Made by a program: the position numbers and the translations under genes. DNA of 64,000 bases, taken from NCBI GenBank assembly GCA_032209605.1, contig JASFXZ010000014.1, forward strand, positions 16,635,231 to 16,699,230, given 5' to 3'. The notes under the pieces were generated by a model. That model was not told where the DNA came from. It saw nothing but the letters and a program-made list of their open reading frames with translations, and searched no databases. Numbering within the stretch: position 1 is the first letter of the stretch; each line of letters begins with the position of its first letter. This document shows, piece after piece, positions 22,726-33,989 of the stretch. Source of the stretch: Mactromeris polynyma. Lineage: Eukaryota; Mollusca; Bivalvia; Venerida; Mactridae.

Positions 22726-22946
22726 ATGTCTAGTTTAATTCGTTAATGTTTAAAACGTTTGTTCTTTTTCACTTGTAAACATATTTCCAAAGGTAGTATA
22801 TTACTTCGATGCAGATTTTCCGTAGATTTGCTTGATTCTGAACGGCAATCTACAATGTTGCGGCATTTATTCCCCCTATAAAATTACATATTGAAAAACT
22901 TAAGCTGCTATTTTAATTGTTTCAATTTCTTACAAAAAGTGTTTAT

Positions 22947-23165
22947 TATTCGGAGGCATAGTGGTCTAGAGCGAGTGCGCATGACAACTAATGCGAACGT
23001 TGTGGGTTCTATTCCCGCCTATGGCGATGTTGAACCGCGAACTTCTCTAATCCTTAATAAGGGCGCGAGTACTGGTTAGTAACCCAGGAAACAGTCATCG
23101 AGAGTGATTAGTATAAGTTGTAATAACTTGTTTGACAATCGATTTAAAATAAATAAGTTTAAACT
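22947..23165 (+). mobile_element. tRNA-derived SINE
   Basis: The head has an A-box-like 'gcatagtggtctagagcg' and a B-box-like 'gttgtgggttctattccc'. The 3' module reads 'gcgagtactggttagtaacc', then 'cagtcatcgagagtgattag', then 'tataagt'. The same 3' module occurs in the element at 62968-63155, whose head differs, so this module is the family-defining part. The end is A/T-rich (aaaataaataag). Confidence 0.75.
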
Positions 23166-23471
23166 AAACTAACTACTGCTATAAGAAATTCACTAACTTG
23201 TCAACATAGCTTTCACACACCCGGACAGAATGCGACTTAACTCTCCGATATCTTTTGGCATAAATTGTATGGCTGTGTCCGCCTCAGTCTCTTCTCAGAC
23301 TGTAATGACTATGGAGAAATACTTTATGCGATATAAGACAGTTTACAGTCTATTGGCCATCAGCATTAGTATAAAAACATGACATCTTCTATAAACGTAT
23401 TGTTATTGTCAAGCAGTGAGTCTGTTACTACTGCTGGTGTATTTCTCTAGATCTTTTTATGTTTTGCTCTT

Positions 23472-23607
23472 TTTCGGCGCAGCCGTACTAACATGGCTTT
23501 GCTATTTGCATATCAGCGTTGTGTAAACCAATCAAATCCTACGTTAACCACTAAACCAACTTCTCTTCAACCGAACAACGTTTGTAACCTGGACGCGGAT
23601 TGGTTAG
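23472..23607 (+). repeat. Dispersed repeat pair D1, copy 2
   Basis: Starts 'tttcggcgcagccgtact' and ends 'gacgcggattggtta'; differs from 20901-21035 by scattered substitutions. The 60-70-codon frames in both copies derive from the repeat. Confidence 0.8.
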
Positions 23608-23619
23608 TTAATTATTTCA

Positions 23620-24750
23620 ACACTCCCATTAGCATTATTTGTTTGAATAGCATGCAACTGACAACATTAGATTTCGCGTCTTATTATCGAAAATAATACC
23701 TGGGTGTTATTATCACTCTACACCGTATGTTGTGTTATAATATAAATTAACAATAACACGGAGATTGTACATTAAGCACTTCATTTCGGTTACGTAAACT
23801 ACATTGAAAAAATATTTAAATTCCTAGCATATATGATATGCATTTGTAATAAACTCTGTATCAAGTTTGTGAATTATGACCATTTTATATCACTACAAGT
23901 AGTTTCTACTTATTGAAATCTTAGTCCAAATGATCGACTTAGAAAAATATTATCAAAAATCACTCTTAATACTTTAAGCCCTGAAGAAACGCAACAATGT
24001 CGATATTTCATGCGTATATGTATATATGCGTTCTTTTTTTATCTCAGTATAATTCCCCTCCAAATATATCCACTATCTTGCTCGAGATATGTTGCATTGT
24101 AAAACTGAATGGAATGGTTAATTACTGATTGATTTACAGCGTAATTGTGCGTGATCAACTTGTTCTATACACTGTTCAAGTACCTAATGATATCTTATCA
24201 TAAACACGTTTTTCTGAATGAAAAATTCCCAGCGTGGGAAGAAAATGCTTTGGAGGGGTTGACGGGCGTGAGGAATTTTAGTAGCGTGATCTGATTGGTT
24301 AGAATTAAGTTCACATCGATCTTGTGAATGACAATCGCATCGAATGAAAGTGTAGCGGTGACATGGACGTAAAAACAACGTTTTATATCGAAATGCGATT
24401 ACTCTTTTGTACGATAAATCAGATTATCTGAGAGAGAAAAAAGAAATACCCAATGGGAGTGCTCGTGCATATCATTATAACATGTAACATTTGAACCGGA
24501 TATTTATAAAAATCACATGTAACTTTCCAATAAGCGACTGTCCTTGCTTAAATTGTGGCTAAAACTTGTAACAAGAAATGACGTATTTTTATTGGAAAAA
24601 CTGCTGATCGTTAGGAAAAGCTGTAAACACCTCGACCATCATTTTGGCATTGGAATAATTCTATTGAAAACTCTTTGCAGGGCCTCTGGGCGATATATGA
24701 TCCGGGATAAACAGCACTGGACATCAGGCGTGTTTACCGTCGTGATACGA
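23620..24750. other. Unassigned sequence upstream of the ligand promoter
   Basis: No exon is supported. It may contain regulatory sequence for the gene that begins near 24800, but no cluster of sites stands out except a CCAAT-like 'gattggtt' at 24293-24300. Confidence 0.35.
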
Positions 24751-24764
24751 TATTGGAACTTACG

Positions 24765-24820
24765 ATTGGTTATATATAAAAGGGACTCACGCAACAGACG
24801 TGGACAGTTCGTCAAATGGT
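24765..24820 (+). promoter_or_regulatory. Putative core promoter of the activin-like gene
   Basis: An inverted CCAAT motif (attggt, 24765-24770) sits directly before a strong TATA box, 'tatatataaaaggg' (24771-24784). Initiation would be expected near 24800-24806, where 'gacagttc' is a fair initiator. The start codon is 0.85 kb downstream, behind an acceptor at 25637, so transcription from here requires a spliced 5'UTR. Possible donors are 'gtgaag' at 24819 (weak) and 'gtaagg' at 25445. Motif-based inference; no transcript data. Confidence 0.45.
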
Positions 24821-25638
24821 GAAGACCACATCACAGACTACAAATATTCGACGGGAATAATATAGTCTATTTAATCGGACATAATCGTGAATAATATTTG
24901 CTTAGTTTTTGAAAAATAAATTAATACGGTTATTCACAAATTTTGATATTTTGATTTGGAATTAAATAATTCCTAACGTGCAATTGATAACATTGAGATG
25001 GTTTTGACGAAAAGCTGATGTAATAAAAATATTAACAAATATTGTTATTTTCGATAAATACACGGACTTAGCTGTTCAATTGATAATCGAATAGATAACA
25101 CTCTTGTCTAAGGAATTCAGTTCTATCATATTCAGTAAAGAACAATTAATCGTGTATTATTGCAATTTCTCTTAACAGTTTAATACTATTGTGTAACAAA
25201 TAGTGCTGTCCTCAATTCTCAGCGCTACACACTTCGATTTAAATACATCACGAACAAAGGAAACGTTCAAAGGGACATTAAAAGTAGAGCAAAAGGAGCG
25301 AGAATAGCCTACTGGAGAGCATCTGTGGTCGCGCGTACTTCCATTAACGTTTTTTGAATATTATAATCCTCGGTTATATCGTCGTGACTTACTTTTTGGT
25401 AATTTAAACAATTTAACGGAGCCCAATCTTCACCTGTCGGTTACGTAAGGAGACTGGGAAGTGTGTTAAATATTAGTTTGTTTGAAACATGGCTATTTAT
25501 TACACGGTTTGGGGATAACTAAACGACGCTCATCGTGCGGAAACAATTCTGACTGAAGATGATGTAAAACCAAACTACTCGTTAAAGCAACTACCTACAG
25601 GGTTAGTCAAGTGAGCAAGTATTTATTTTCTTCACAGT

Positions 25639-25942
25639 ATGAAGCGACAGTGTGTACGTTATATTGTCATGGTTGCTCTGTACATGCATACAGCAATTTA
25701 TGCGGCGGAAGTAGAGCAGGATAGGGCTCATGATATGTACAGGAGACTTGAGAAAGAAAGAGAGACAGCTATTTTAAAAAATAAGATTTTACAACATTTA
25801 GAAAGCAACGGAGCAAAAATTACATATTTTTCTAAAGCGTTCGAGGAGGAGCAGTCGAGTACGGAGGGGCTGGTTAACAGAAAGGACCCAGGAGGAGGAC
25901 AAGGCAGAAACGAACCACTTTTGGTTATCAGTCAGCCAGCGT
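25639..25942 (+). CDS. Activin/inhibin-beta-like ligand, first coding exon (signal peptide and N-terminal prodomain)
   Basis: Encodes the first 101 residues of a secreted TGF-beta superfamily precursor. Residues 1-22 form a signal peptide (basic start, hydrophobic IVMVALYM core, cleavage likely after AIYA). Residues 30-60 are a charged amphipathic helix containing 'LKNKILQHLES', the typical first prodomain helix (K..IL..L) that clasps the mature dimer in this family. The start was chosen because the polypyrimidine acceptor 'tttattttcttcacag' ends one base before the ATG, and no earlier ATG fits. The donor is a perfect 'gtaagt' at 25943, leaving one base of a split codon (phase 1). That matches the acceptor of the exon at 49382. 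Read alone, the frame runs past the donor into AT-rich intron to 26010, which I discount. Assignment to the same gene as 49382-50274 is inferred from phase, order and domain fit. Confidence 0.72.
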
Positions 25943-26389
25943 GTAAGTTCATATATAATAATATAATATATTTTATGTATGTGTGTATTTTAACTGTACA
26001 TTGTAGATAACTTAACATCAGAAACTATTTATTTTCATACATATTAATAGTGACAAATCATTAACTTGTTTGAAAATCTTTTTGCAATTGTCCGATATAG
26101 ATCGACTATGAGTAATGTTGAATACACAGGCATTATTTGAAATGTTGATGCTTGCAGACAGGTCATAGATAACATTGCATACGATACGTTGCAATTACTA
26201 GTAATATACTGTCAGTGCTATCAAATAAGTCTCAGCTAGATAACGTTGTTGTAAGTGATTGTTTTATTGTTAGAATAGTTTGGTTTATAAATCTTATATT
26301 TACTGGTTAAAACAGCTGACTCGAAATGTTGTATTTTTGAAAATCTTCACTACAGTATGTAAAGTGATATCTGAAACGATGGACGTGAA

Positions 26390-26565
26390 TTTGACTGGTT
26401 AACTTAGACTTTTTTGATAGTTGAATTCATTTTTTATCGTAAAATGTATAGCTCATTACTATAGAAATCCACAGAAGATATATTCAGTGGATTTTTAGAT
26501 ACAACGTGAAATAGTAGTGGCCGGTTAGCACTTTTGACCAATACATATAAAATGTGTGTTTCCTC
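26390..26565. repeat. Dispersed repeat pair D3, copy 1
   Basis: Shares with 56425-56590, in direct orientation, 'tatagctcattact', 'cacagaagatatattcagt', 'tagtagtggccggttagcac' and 'ttttgac.a.tatat'. Class unknown. Confidence 0.55.
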
Positions 26566-26641
26566 CTGTATATCGTTCGCTTCATCATCGTCCGTTGTGT
26601 TTCATGCTGCTTGTGCTAATACTGTTACAGCTAGAAGTGTA

Positions 26642-26845
26642 TTAAATTCCAACATGACCTTCTTTGTATACCCAATGTCTGTATAAAGATGATGGTATCA
26701 CTGGTTGTCCACTGTACTGTGGTTCTCTGGGGTTATATACGTAAACACTATTATTACTGATATTTCCAGACCGAGCTTGATATGATCGTTGAAACACATA
26801 CATCAGGCAAAACATGGATAAAACATTCAAATAATCTTTATACAT
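26642..26845 (-). CDS. Possible small secreted peptide or first exon (weak)
   Basis: An ATG at 26845-26843 opens a 67-codon frame. The first ~24 residues (containing NVLSMFCLMYVF) look like a signal peptide, followed by a tyrosine/proline-rich segment (NPREPQYSGQPVIPSSLYRH). There is no cysteine framework and no recognised family. It lies antisense inside the activin-like intron. A GTATAC at the 'tggGTATAC' point could be a donor, making this a first exon. Chance occurrence of a frame this short is quite likely. Confidence 0.15.
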   Translation of the reverse strand: MYKDYLNVLSMFCLMYVFQRSYQARSGNISNNSVYVYNPREPQYSGQPVIPSSLYRHWVYKEGHVGI

Positions 26846-27849
26846 CAATACCCTCTATAAACCGTCCACTCGCTTATCAGATCAATCTTTGTATACTGCC
26901 CAATTTTTCGGTAGTTATGTAGTAAGAATTTCGCATTGTCAAAAATATGCCGCGAAGTTTGCTCAATCAGAATAATACCGTCTCGAAGTGGATATTTGGA
27001 AACGGCTGTACTTCATAATTTCACCAAATGCAATGCATCTGAAGTCATTCACCCCGCTTCTATGATTCATACTGGGATGTTTTCAAATGCTGATGAATAA
27101 AGTGCACTTTTGTACTGATTGGTTTCCAACGGAACTTTTGCTTGGTGAATTTATCGGTGTAGGTGACAGAAATACACCGTACAAAGCGGTATTAAGCTCT
27201 CTCCAAAACACCACATGTGATACAGTATCAATACAACTATATTGCCAACTCGTCATTGATCTGTACCAGCTAGTTGTTCGATCAAACATTAATGCGTGAC
27301 AAGAGTTTACGGTAATTATATAAACCAATTATGAGGCGCGAGACTAGTGAAGATTTTCGTTACCCAATTCCATAAGTAACTTACGAGTGTGAATTATTGA
27401 TGGTTAAATCTATAAAATGTGGGTGATACCGCAGTTTGACTATTGCTGATTACTAAAAATAGTACGTTGTAATTCAGGAGGTCAGCGTAAACCTAGTTTC
27501 TTGACCCTACATTTTCTGTTGAGCACTGTAGTATCGAGCGGAATGTTAGAACGTGATCGCTGAACTAACGCTGCAGTATCCAAATATGCATTCTGCGTAA
27601 AATATCGAGAATTCCCAAAATTCTTACAAACACTAAATCAAGAATCGTAGAGAATAAATAAGAGCTATTGGAAGCTTTTTTAAGCTAAATGAAATGGTTT
27701 GTAATGCATATTTAGAGTAGGCCACTTCATATAAATAATTGCATTAAATAAACACAAAATAGATTACCATGCTCATATAGAATTTGCATTCGTTCTAGAC
27801 CTCCTCTTTAAATTATTTAGTTTTTATCAGAATGAAATTATTAGATTTT

Positions 27850-28300
27850 CAATTGCTCCCCCCCCCCCCCAAACCGGCCATGTCGGTTCGTTCATTTGTC
27901 CGACTTCGTGTCCAGCCCATAACCTGAGGAAAAAAAACACTTAAAAACTCACCATAACATGACGGCTTGTCACACACCCGAACTAGGGCCTTGCTTCAAA
28001 GTTCAAGGTCATACTTAATGTATTAAATGTGTGCATTCTGTAGTTGTGACCGTTCCTTAATCCCAAAATGGATTTGATAGAAGTGTTTACCGTCGTTACA
28101 TGATGAGCATTTTAGCCCTAATGTCAAGGTCCAACTTAAGAATTTGAATGTTAACATGGTCTATATTATGTTTGGACCACAACCCAGTCCTTCGTCAATG
28201 GATTTCGCAAAACATGGTATAACTACTCTTCAAATCCCTAGTTCCAAGACCAGTGTCACATTTGGACTTCACTTGTTAAACTGGCCCTTTTCATGTATGG
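27850..28300. repeat. Degenerate mollusc-type repeat after a poly-C run
   Basis: A run of 12 C at 27858-27869 is followed by 'ggttcgttcatttgtccg', 'cttcaaagttcaaggtcata' and a later 'taatgtcaaggtccaactta'. The recurring 'tcaaggtc' words, spaced about 115 bp, suggest an old internally repeated element. No coding signal. Confidence 0.4.
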
Positions 28301-28364
28301 TCGATAATTCTGCCTTTATCTGAAGTTATATATTCACCGCTTCTAATGCACCTGGGACAGTCGC

Positions 28365-28445
28365 TAGTTGCTTGCGGTCGCAAAGGTAAGTATAGTTGTA
28401 CTGGTTGGTAACCCAAGAGCGCTGGTTACGCCAACTAACGGCAGT
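28365..28445 (+). repeat. D6 repeat fragment (relative of the 48-bp satellite)
   Basis: Reads 'ctagttgcttgcggtcgc', then 'gtactggttggtaaccc' and 'aagagcgctgg'. It shares its word order with 57005-57055, with the 3' module of the SINE at 22947, and with the satellite monomer at 35543. Confidence 0.5.
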
Positions 28446-29039
28446 ATATAATTGAAGTACTGTTGAAAAACAGCGTTATACTCTTTCATCCTAGTTGAAC
28501 TTTAAAATACGTTTTAATACAGCGGTATGGAAGATATCAGTGATCTGTTAGAATGCATTTTCCTTTAATTAAACGTGTGACGCGATGTTATTATTTAAGC
28601 AAAAGATACAGAGGTCATTTGCAAAATCAAATGTTTTGCAACAGAGTCGACATTATCCCCTGAAACAAGCGCACCGTTTTGGGAACACGTGCGTGTTTGT
28701 CAAACGTATTTCATTGATTTCTTAATATTCAGAAAATATTTAATGCTTTATTTGTATTAACTGGATCCCGTGTATGTGACTCATTCCTCCAAATAACTAA
28801 CATCTTACTTCGTACACTTTTCTGTACCAACGATGAAGACGAAAAGGGGCATTTAGTTGCTGGATTATTGATTCACAGAAGTTAGACGGTCTTTCTATCT
28901 CACCCCAAGTGCAACGTTAGTTTATAATATCTGTGGTTTGCAAGAAGTAAAGGCACATATTTAGTTCCTGTTTTAATTTTAGTCTCTGTATCTATGCAAT
29001 CCCTTTGAAGCAGGACAAACTCTTTTCAAGAACTGTATA

Positions 29040-29155
29040 AATTGTTCGAGTAGTAAGAATTTACTATCCACTGATCATCTCTAGAGCAACAACCTCTCAA
29101 GGTTAGCTAAGATATGCGTCTTACAAACGGTGTTTCCATAAAGTGGTTCAACTTT
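29040..29155. mobile_element. MITE family 3, copy
   Basis: Contains 'gagtagtaagaatttactat', 'ctctagagcaacaacctctc', 'gatatgcgtcttacaaacgg' and 'tgtttcc.taaagtggttcaa', the standard family order. Confidence 0.65.
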
Positions 29156-29869
29156 ACTTATCGTTACTCATTCAGTGACATTGGAATTCGTTAACTAGTA
29201 TGGTTCCTACTTCGATATATCTGTCAACAACACAGTGCTCCTCGTATTGCGCCATTCGTTAAACGTCCGCTTTGTTCGCTCGATTATTGAAAACGGTAGA
29301 CCAATACAAACGTAGGGTCTACAAAACCTGCAGTCAGATATTTCATAATGTGGTTTGTTAACTCGCCTAGTTTATGGTGAACTTTTCCGGATCATCTGAA
29401 TTTCTTGTTTTGCGATCAATCGTAGCGACAAAGCGTCGGCTTATTGTGCTGGAGCTCTTGCTGGTAATTAAATTTTGGAAAGCCGAGTTCATTCTATGAC
29501 AATTTACTGCGTGATGTAACAGGGCTTTCTCGCTTTTCTAACCATCTTAGAATCAAGTTTCGGATGTCAAATGGTGTTGCTTACATTGTTATTTGGCGTA
29601 CAAAAGATTTTTCATACGATACATGTATTTTGTAAAGGTCAAAAGATATTCGCTAAGTGTCATTTCATTTAATTGTATTGAACGTTGTGTTTCTCTCTAT
29701 ATAAATCTAATATACGGTTTGCAGACGGTGATATCTTGGTACTTATATAGTTATAAACGCACATTTCGTTGTAAATCGGTGAAAATGTAAAAGGGTATTT
29801 ATGAGTTTCAACACGATATCTTGGTGATATTTGGTAGGGTTAATGGCGTGGTACCATAAAGCCAGAAGT

Positions 29870-30335
29870 ACTTGCCTATAGGTTTGTGTTGTGAGATGCC
29901 TTGGCACAGGTTCGCGATGGGAATGGCCCGTTTTGGTTCTAGACTGAGGCACATTATGTGGTATTTTGGGTGCAATTGCTTGGTAACGAGTGGTATGGTT
30001 GAGCGAAGTGTATTGTACGGAAGGGAAGTATGGTGTCGGAGGGCGCGTGAAATGGTAGGATGCGGGTGCGGGGTTAGATGCGATGTTTCGCGGAGTGCTG
30101 CGGTTCAGCGCCGCACTGCAGAGCGATGATTTACGGGTAAAATGAGGTGCGGTTTGGTACACTACCGGTCGCAGAGCCTTATATGATGTGATTAGTTTGA
30201 TTTGTGGGGTGATGCAAAATGAAGATAGACAGGAGGCGCTGTGACGCATTGTCATCCGTGTAGCGATTGCGCGCGGGGCAATGTGCGATGCACCGCTGTA
30301 TAATGATGCCGTGTAGGTTAACATATGGCCCGTTG
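29870..30335. repeat. G-rich, strand-asymmetric patch, possibly a fossil minisatellite
   Basis: The + strand is markedly G-rich and relatively CpG-rich against AT-rich flanks, with recurring words such as 'gcgatg', 'tggtatgg' and 'gtgcggtt' but no fixed period that I can set. Open frames on both strands (up to 193 codons on -) follow from the scarcity of stops in G/C-rich DNA; their products are Thr/Ser/Pro/His-rich with no motif. Confidence 0.4.
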
Positions 30336-31059
30336 TATAGCGTCAGATTGAATTTCTGTTGAACGAGTATGTCTATATTTACTGTAGTAATCAATCTACT
30401 TATATAGCCGGAATTAGTGTATAATTAGTACAAATAGTTGAATGTCGTATGCTATGGGTGTATATTGTATTACATGTACAACCTATTTATGAACTGCAGA
30501 TCGACAGACCACGAACTAATAACATGTAACTACGTTTAAGTTCAGTTTCTGGAACACACTAATGATTTTTAAAAAATGGAAAAATGGCATTTTGCGTAAT
30601 GGGAGTATATTTCAACTTATGCCGTTTATCCATCAATTTGAGTCTAAAATTTCGAAATTTCTCAGGAAAGCTTAGTTGTCAATTAAACACACAACGCTTG
30701 TGAACTGAAAAATCATTTGTCGAAAAATCTTACTTTAAAAAGTTCGCTGTCACAGTATGACATATTTATGTTGTTTAAGGACAGATGTCTATTTGTTTTT
30801 CATAACATTTAATGCATTAACTGCAAATGAATTACATCTATAACTGGAAGTTCTAGATGTACAAAAAGTGTTGAATAATGATGCGCTTTTATCATTTTCA
30901 TCTTTCACGTGTGAACTATAGAGATGCAGTGTCACTCAATATGACAATTTGTTATAAGTATCACCTAGTGCGTTAAAAATATACACTTCACAATTGTATT
31001 AATGTCGTGTTGTGGCGCGGTTGCCTGGTACTGCATGACAGAACATTTGATTTATTGGG

Positions 31060-31215
31060 CAGTATAACCACTCGCGAGCATCCCTCACTTGAACAAGAAC
31101 CTCTCTTCAGCAACAATATCTGCTCCCAATTTATCGTCTCTGATCAACAACCTGTCAAAAACAGCCGAAATTTGTCCTTCTAAAGGGCGCTGCTCAGGAG
31201 GAGTTGGTATGTTCT
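31060..31215. mobile_element. MITE family 3, copy
   Basis: Has 'cttgaacaagaacctctctt', 'cagcaacaatatctgctccc', 'atcaacaacctgtcaaaaac' and 'ctaaagggcgctgctcagga', in family order. A short family-2-like palindrome (aataacaagaccacc...aggtggtatggtta) follows at 31290-31342. Confidence 0.6.
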
Positions 31216-31449
31216 TTAAAAGTAACTCTTACTGATCACAATAAGTTTCACTGAGATTGCTTACAGGGTGTAACACATACAATGAACTCTCAATAACAAG
31301 ACCACCTTTTGTTCCTTGTCGTTTTAGGTGGTATGGTTATCGCGTTGAAATAAGGAAGATGAATTAAAAATTAGAGAGCCTGAATTTAGAGATGAGGTAT
31401 AATTGTAGATCGTTGATGATTTAAATCGTTATGGACCATATTAATCAAA

Positions 31450-31615
31450 GTACTGAAAACGCTGAAAGCCTTTTGAGTTATGGTTGATATTTTCTATAAA
31501 CAAATTGCATTCAATGCGAGATAAATATGTATGAAAATTGTAAAATATTTATTGATCAGTCCGTCTTTTCAAAATGTCCGACGCTTCCGGCTTATAATGT
31601 CTTTTTATTGATGCG
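31450..31615. repeat. Dispersed repeat pair D2, copy 2
   Basis: Partner of 22545-22725: 'gcgagataaatatgtatgaa', 'tttattgatcagtccgtctt' and 'cgacgcttccggcttataat'. Confidence 0.5.
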
Positions 31616-31775
31616 TGAAAATACATGCATTTTTCTTTTGACACCCTATAGACAAGCATTATTAAAGAATGATTAACTTGAAAATATCAATTTCTATCGG
31701 TATTTTAGTCTTTGTGAATAACCGATATTCTGTTTTTCGAAGCTGAACATTTGAAAGAAACGACGTTTTTGTGCT

Positions 31776-31992
31776 CTTTACGAAAGCCCGTTGTTATTCA
31801 CACTTCATCATTTCAGTGCTAGGAAATATTAACTTGATTCGGGAAGTTGAAGTCGTGAATTTGTGAATTTGTCAATTCGAATTACGATTTCACGATTTCA
31901 ACTTCTCGAATTCACGATTTCAATTGTATGAATTCAATATTTCCTAGGAGGAAAATAATGAAGTGTTTATGTCACCACCGGTCTTTCGTAGA
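31776..31992. mobile_element. Foldback element, about 217 bp
   Basis: The ends are inverted: 'tttacgaaagcccgttg' on the left against 'accggtctttcgtag' on the right, then 'cacttcatcatttcagtgc' against 'gaggaaaataatgaagtg', then 'taggaaatatt' against 'aatatttccta'. The centre is itself palindromic (gtgaatttgtcaattcgaattacgatttcac). Non-coding. Confidence 0.75.
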
Positions 31993-32118
31993 TTTTGCTT
32001 ACGAACCATTTTTGCATTTTATGACTTGTTTTCGTTTATTATGCTGGTTTTAACGTTCATCGGCGGCATAGGATATTTTATGCAAATATACAAAACATGA
32101 AATATATCAAATACATTT

Positions 32119-32211
32119 TTTCGAATAAAACATGGTTTCGAATAGCCCATCTCAATTCGACGTGCCCAAGAAGATACATTGGGACTTGATATTTATTTCG
32201 GATGATGCCAG
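32119..32211. mobile_element. MITE family 1, internal fragment
   Basis: Reads 'ttcgaataaaacatggtttc', 'ctcaattcgacgtgcccaag', 'aagatacattgggacttgat' and 'atttatttcggatgatgcc'. Both terminal ends are missing. Confidence 0.65.
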
Positions 32212-32322
32212 CTTTTGCTATTTGCTATAGTGTTGTGTCCACTGAATTTCGGTGAAAATAACCAAGATAGCTTTTATACTAATTTGTGTATCGTCATGTC
32301 ATTGAGAAGGGGGCACATTTGT

Positions 32323-32382
32323 ACAGCACTTTTTTTCTGAAAACGGCTGTGCAAATGTTCCGCTTTTCAGAAAAAAGTGCTG
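32323..32382. repeat. Near-perfect 20-bp hairpin
   Basis: The left arm 'acagcactttttttctgaaa' and right arm 'tttcagaaaaaagtgctgt' pair almost perfectly around a loop of about 20 nt (acggctgtgcaaatgttccg). The arms differ by one T in the T/A run. Confidence 0.8.
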
Positions 32383-32870
32383 TTACGATGCCATAGACTC
32401 AATTTTCAGTGGTTTTCAAAATAATTTCTGATATTTTCAATAGGTCAAATGCAATGAGTTTACTTAGTGCAAAAAGGACATAATGATGATGTGAACATTT
32501 TTTTTTGTTACGAAAAAGGCGCAAAATAAGCGATTTTGAAAGTACATGTATGCGGTAATATGAATACGGATTCTGTACATAGGAGCCTGCATTGTATTTA
32601 TTTGTGAGTAGGCGTCTTAAGTAATTTGAAGTATTTGATAAAATACTAAACGATCTAGTGATATAAGAGGGTACATCTGTTTCTGTTATTCACAAATGTC
32701 TTCTTATCTCCTTGCTTTTGACTTTTCAATGTGTTCAAAGTATTTCCATGGCGACATTTTTAACCAGCAAGAAAGTTATGGTTTGATGAAAAGTATTATC
32801 ATCGTTATTATATCGCTTGGAGTGGCACAATCTTTTAAATGATCGAAGAAGTCTTGGAGGATATGATAAT

Positions 32871-33079
32871 TGAGCGCCGCTGTACAATTTCCAACCTCTT
32901 CTTTAAGTGACGTCATATCCAGAAAACGTCACATGTGACGTCACCATGTACTGACAGTAAGAAATATTTGCCCCCTATGGCAATATGAAAAGACAGAGTG
33001 ACCATATAGAGTAAATATTGTTTCCTGCTTGCACATTGTGACTTCACATTGCGTTTCCTTGAAATGAACAGCGCGCATA
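32871..33079. mobile_element. Foldback element family 4, copy 2
   Basis: Starts 'tgagcgccgctgtacaattt', then 'gtgacgtcatatccagaaaa', 'tcacatgtgacgtcacc' and 'gaccatatagagtaaatatt'; ends near 'cagcgcgcatata'. The right end is shortened compared with 46625-46864. Confidence 0.7.
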
Positions 33080-33989
33080 TACAAACTGCACATCTATTCC
33101 AATAGTACAAGGAAACATATAAACAAGTATAAAGACAACAGCGACACAGACATAAACAATGAGTGAAGCCAGGAGAACCACTTTGGAACAGTTAATGGCA
33201 ACCACTACGATTGAAGCGTGGTTTTAGGGCGCAACCATCCTCACACCTGTCCTACAATCACCTTAACAAATTGAACAGTGAAAATCTCTCAAAATAAGAG
33301 TCGGTGAACACAGGACACCTGAATATAGTCAATCTCAGAGTTACTTGCCCTTTAATATTTCATATGACTCATTCGACGGCAGATTGAACGACCAAGCTGG
33401 CCAAACAGATTGCAAAAGCTATCTACTGACAAAGACGCTCTATTGTACGACAGTTAGATAAATTGTTGTTATTTTTACAGATAGTGCAGACAATTTATTA
33501 ACTTATTACCAGAATAACATACAGACTCTTTGACGGCTCTCTGTCCAAATTTATGAAAATCAATGTCGCTCGGCTTCGTATTCTGTCCCAAACGCCGGCA
33601 CTGGGAACATTCTACGGGACAGTCCAGACACCATGAGTCATAGAGTAACTAAACACAGTCTGTACGGATAAGACCAAATCATGCCAGACATATTATATAA
33701 ATAGTTTTGTTCAATGAGCTTAGAGAGCCAGCGAGCGGGCGGAGAGACATTAAGAGTGTCGTATATAACTATCCGGATTTGGCAGCGTTCAATCGTCGGG
33801 GTTCAAAGAGGAGATGGATTGTCGGCTAGGAAATATTAACGATGTTTTCCTTTCATAAATATAATAAATTGTCTTCGAGACATTATGAATCCTTTAAGTC
33901 TTAAGAATGTTTGTAATCCCAAATAACAGTTGTATAATATGATGCACCGTCTTACAAACGTACATATAGTGTTTTGAAATCCTGGTTAC

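Noticed and set aside
27083..27328. Overlapping 70- and 81-codon frames on opposite strands
   Set aside because: Neither has splice sites or a recognisable motif; the length is within chance expectation.
29743..30324. 193-codon Thr/Ser/Pro/His-rich minus frame
   Set aside because: Lies in a G/C-rich strand-asymmetric patch where stops are scarce; a plus frame is open too, and there is no motif.
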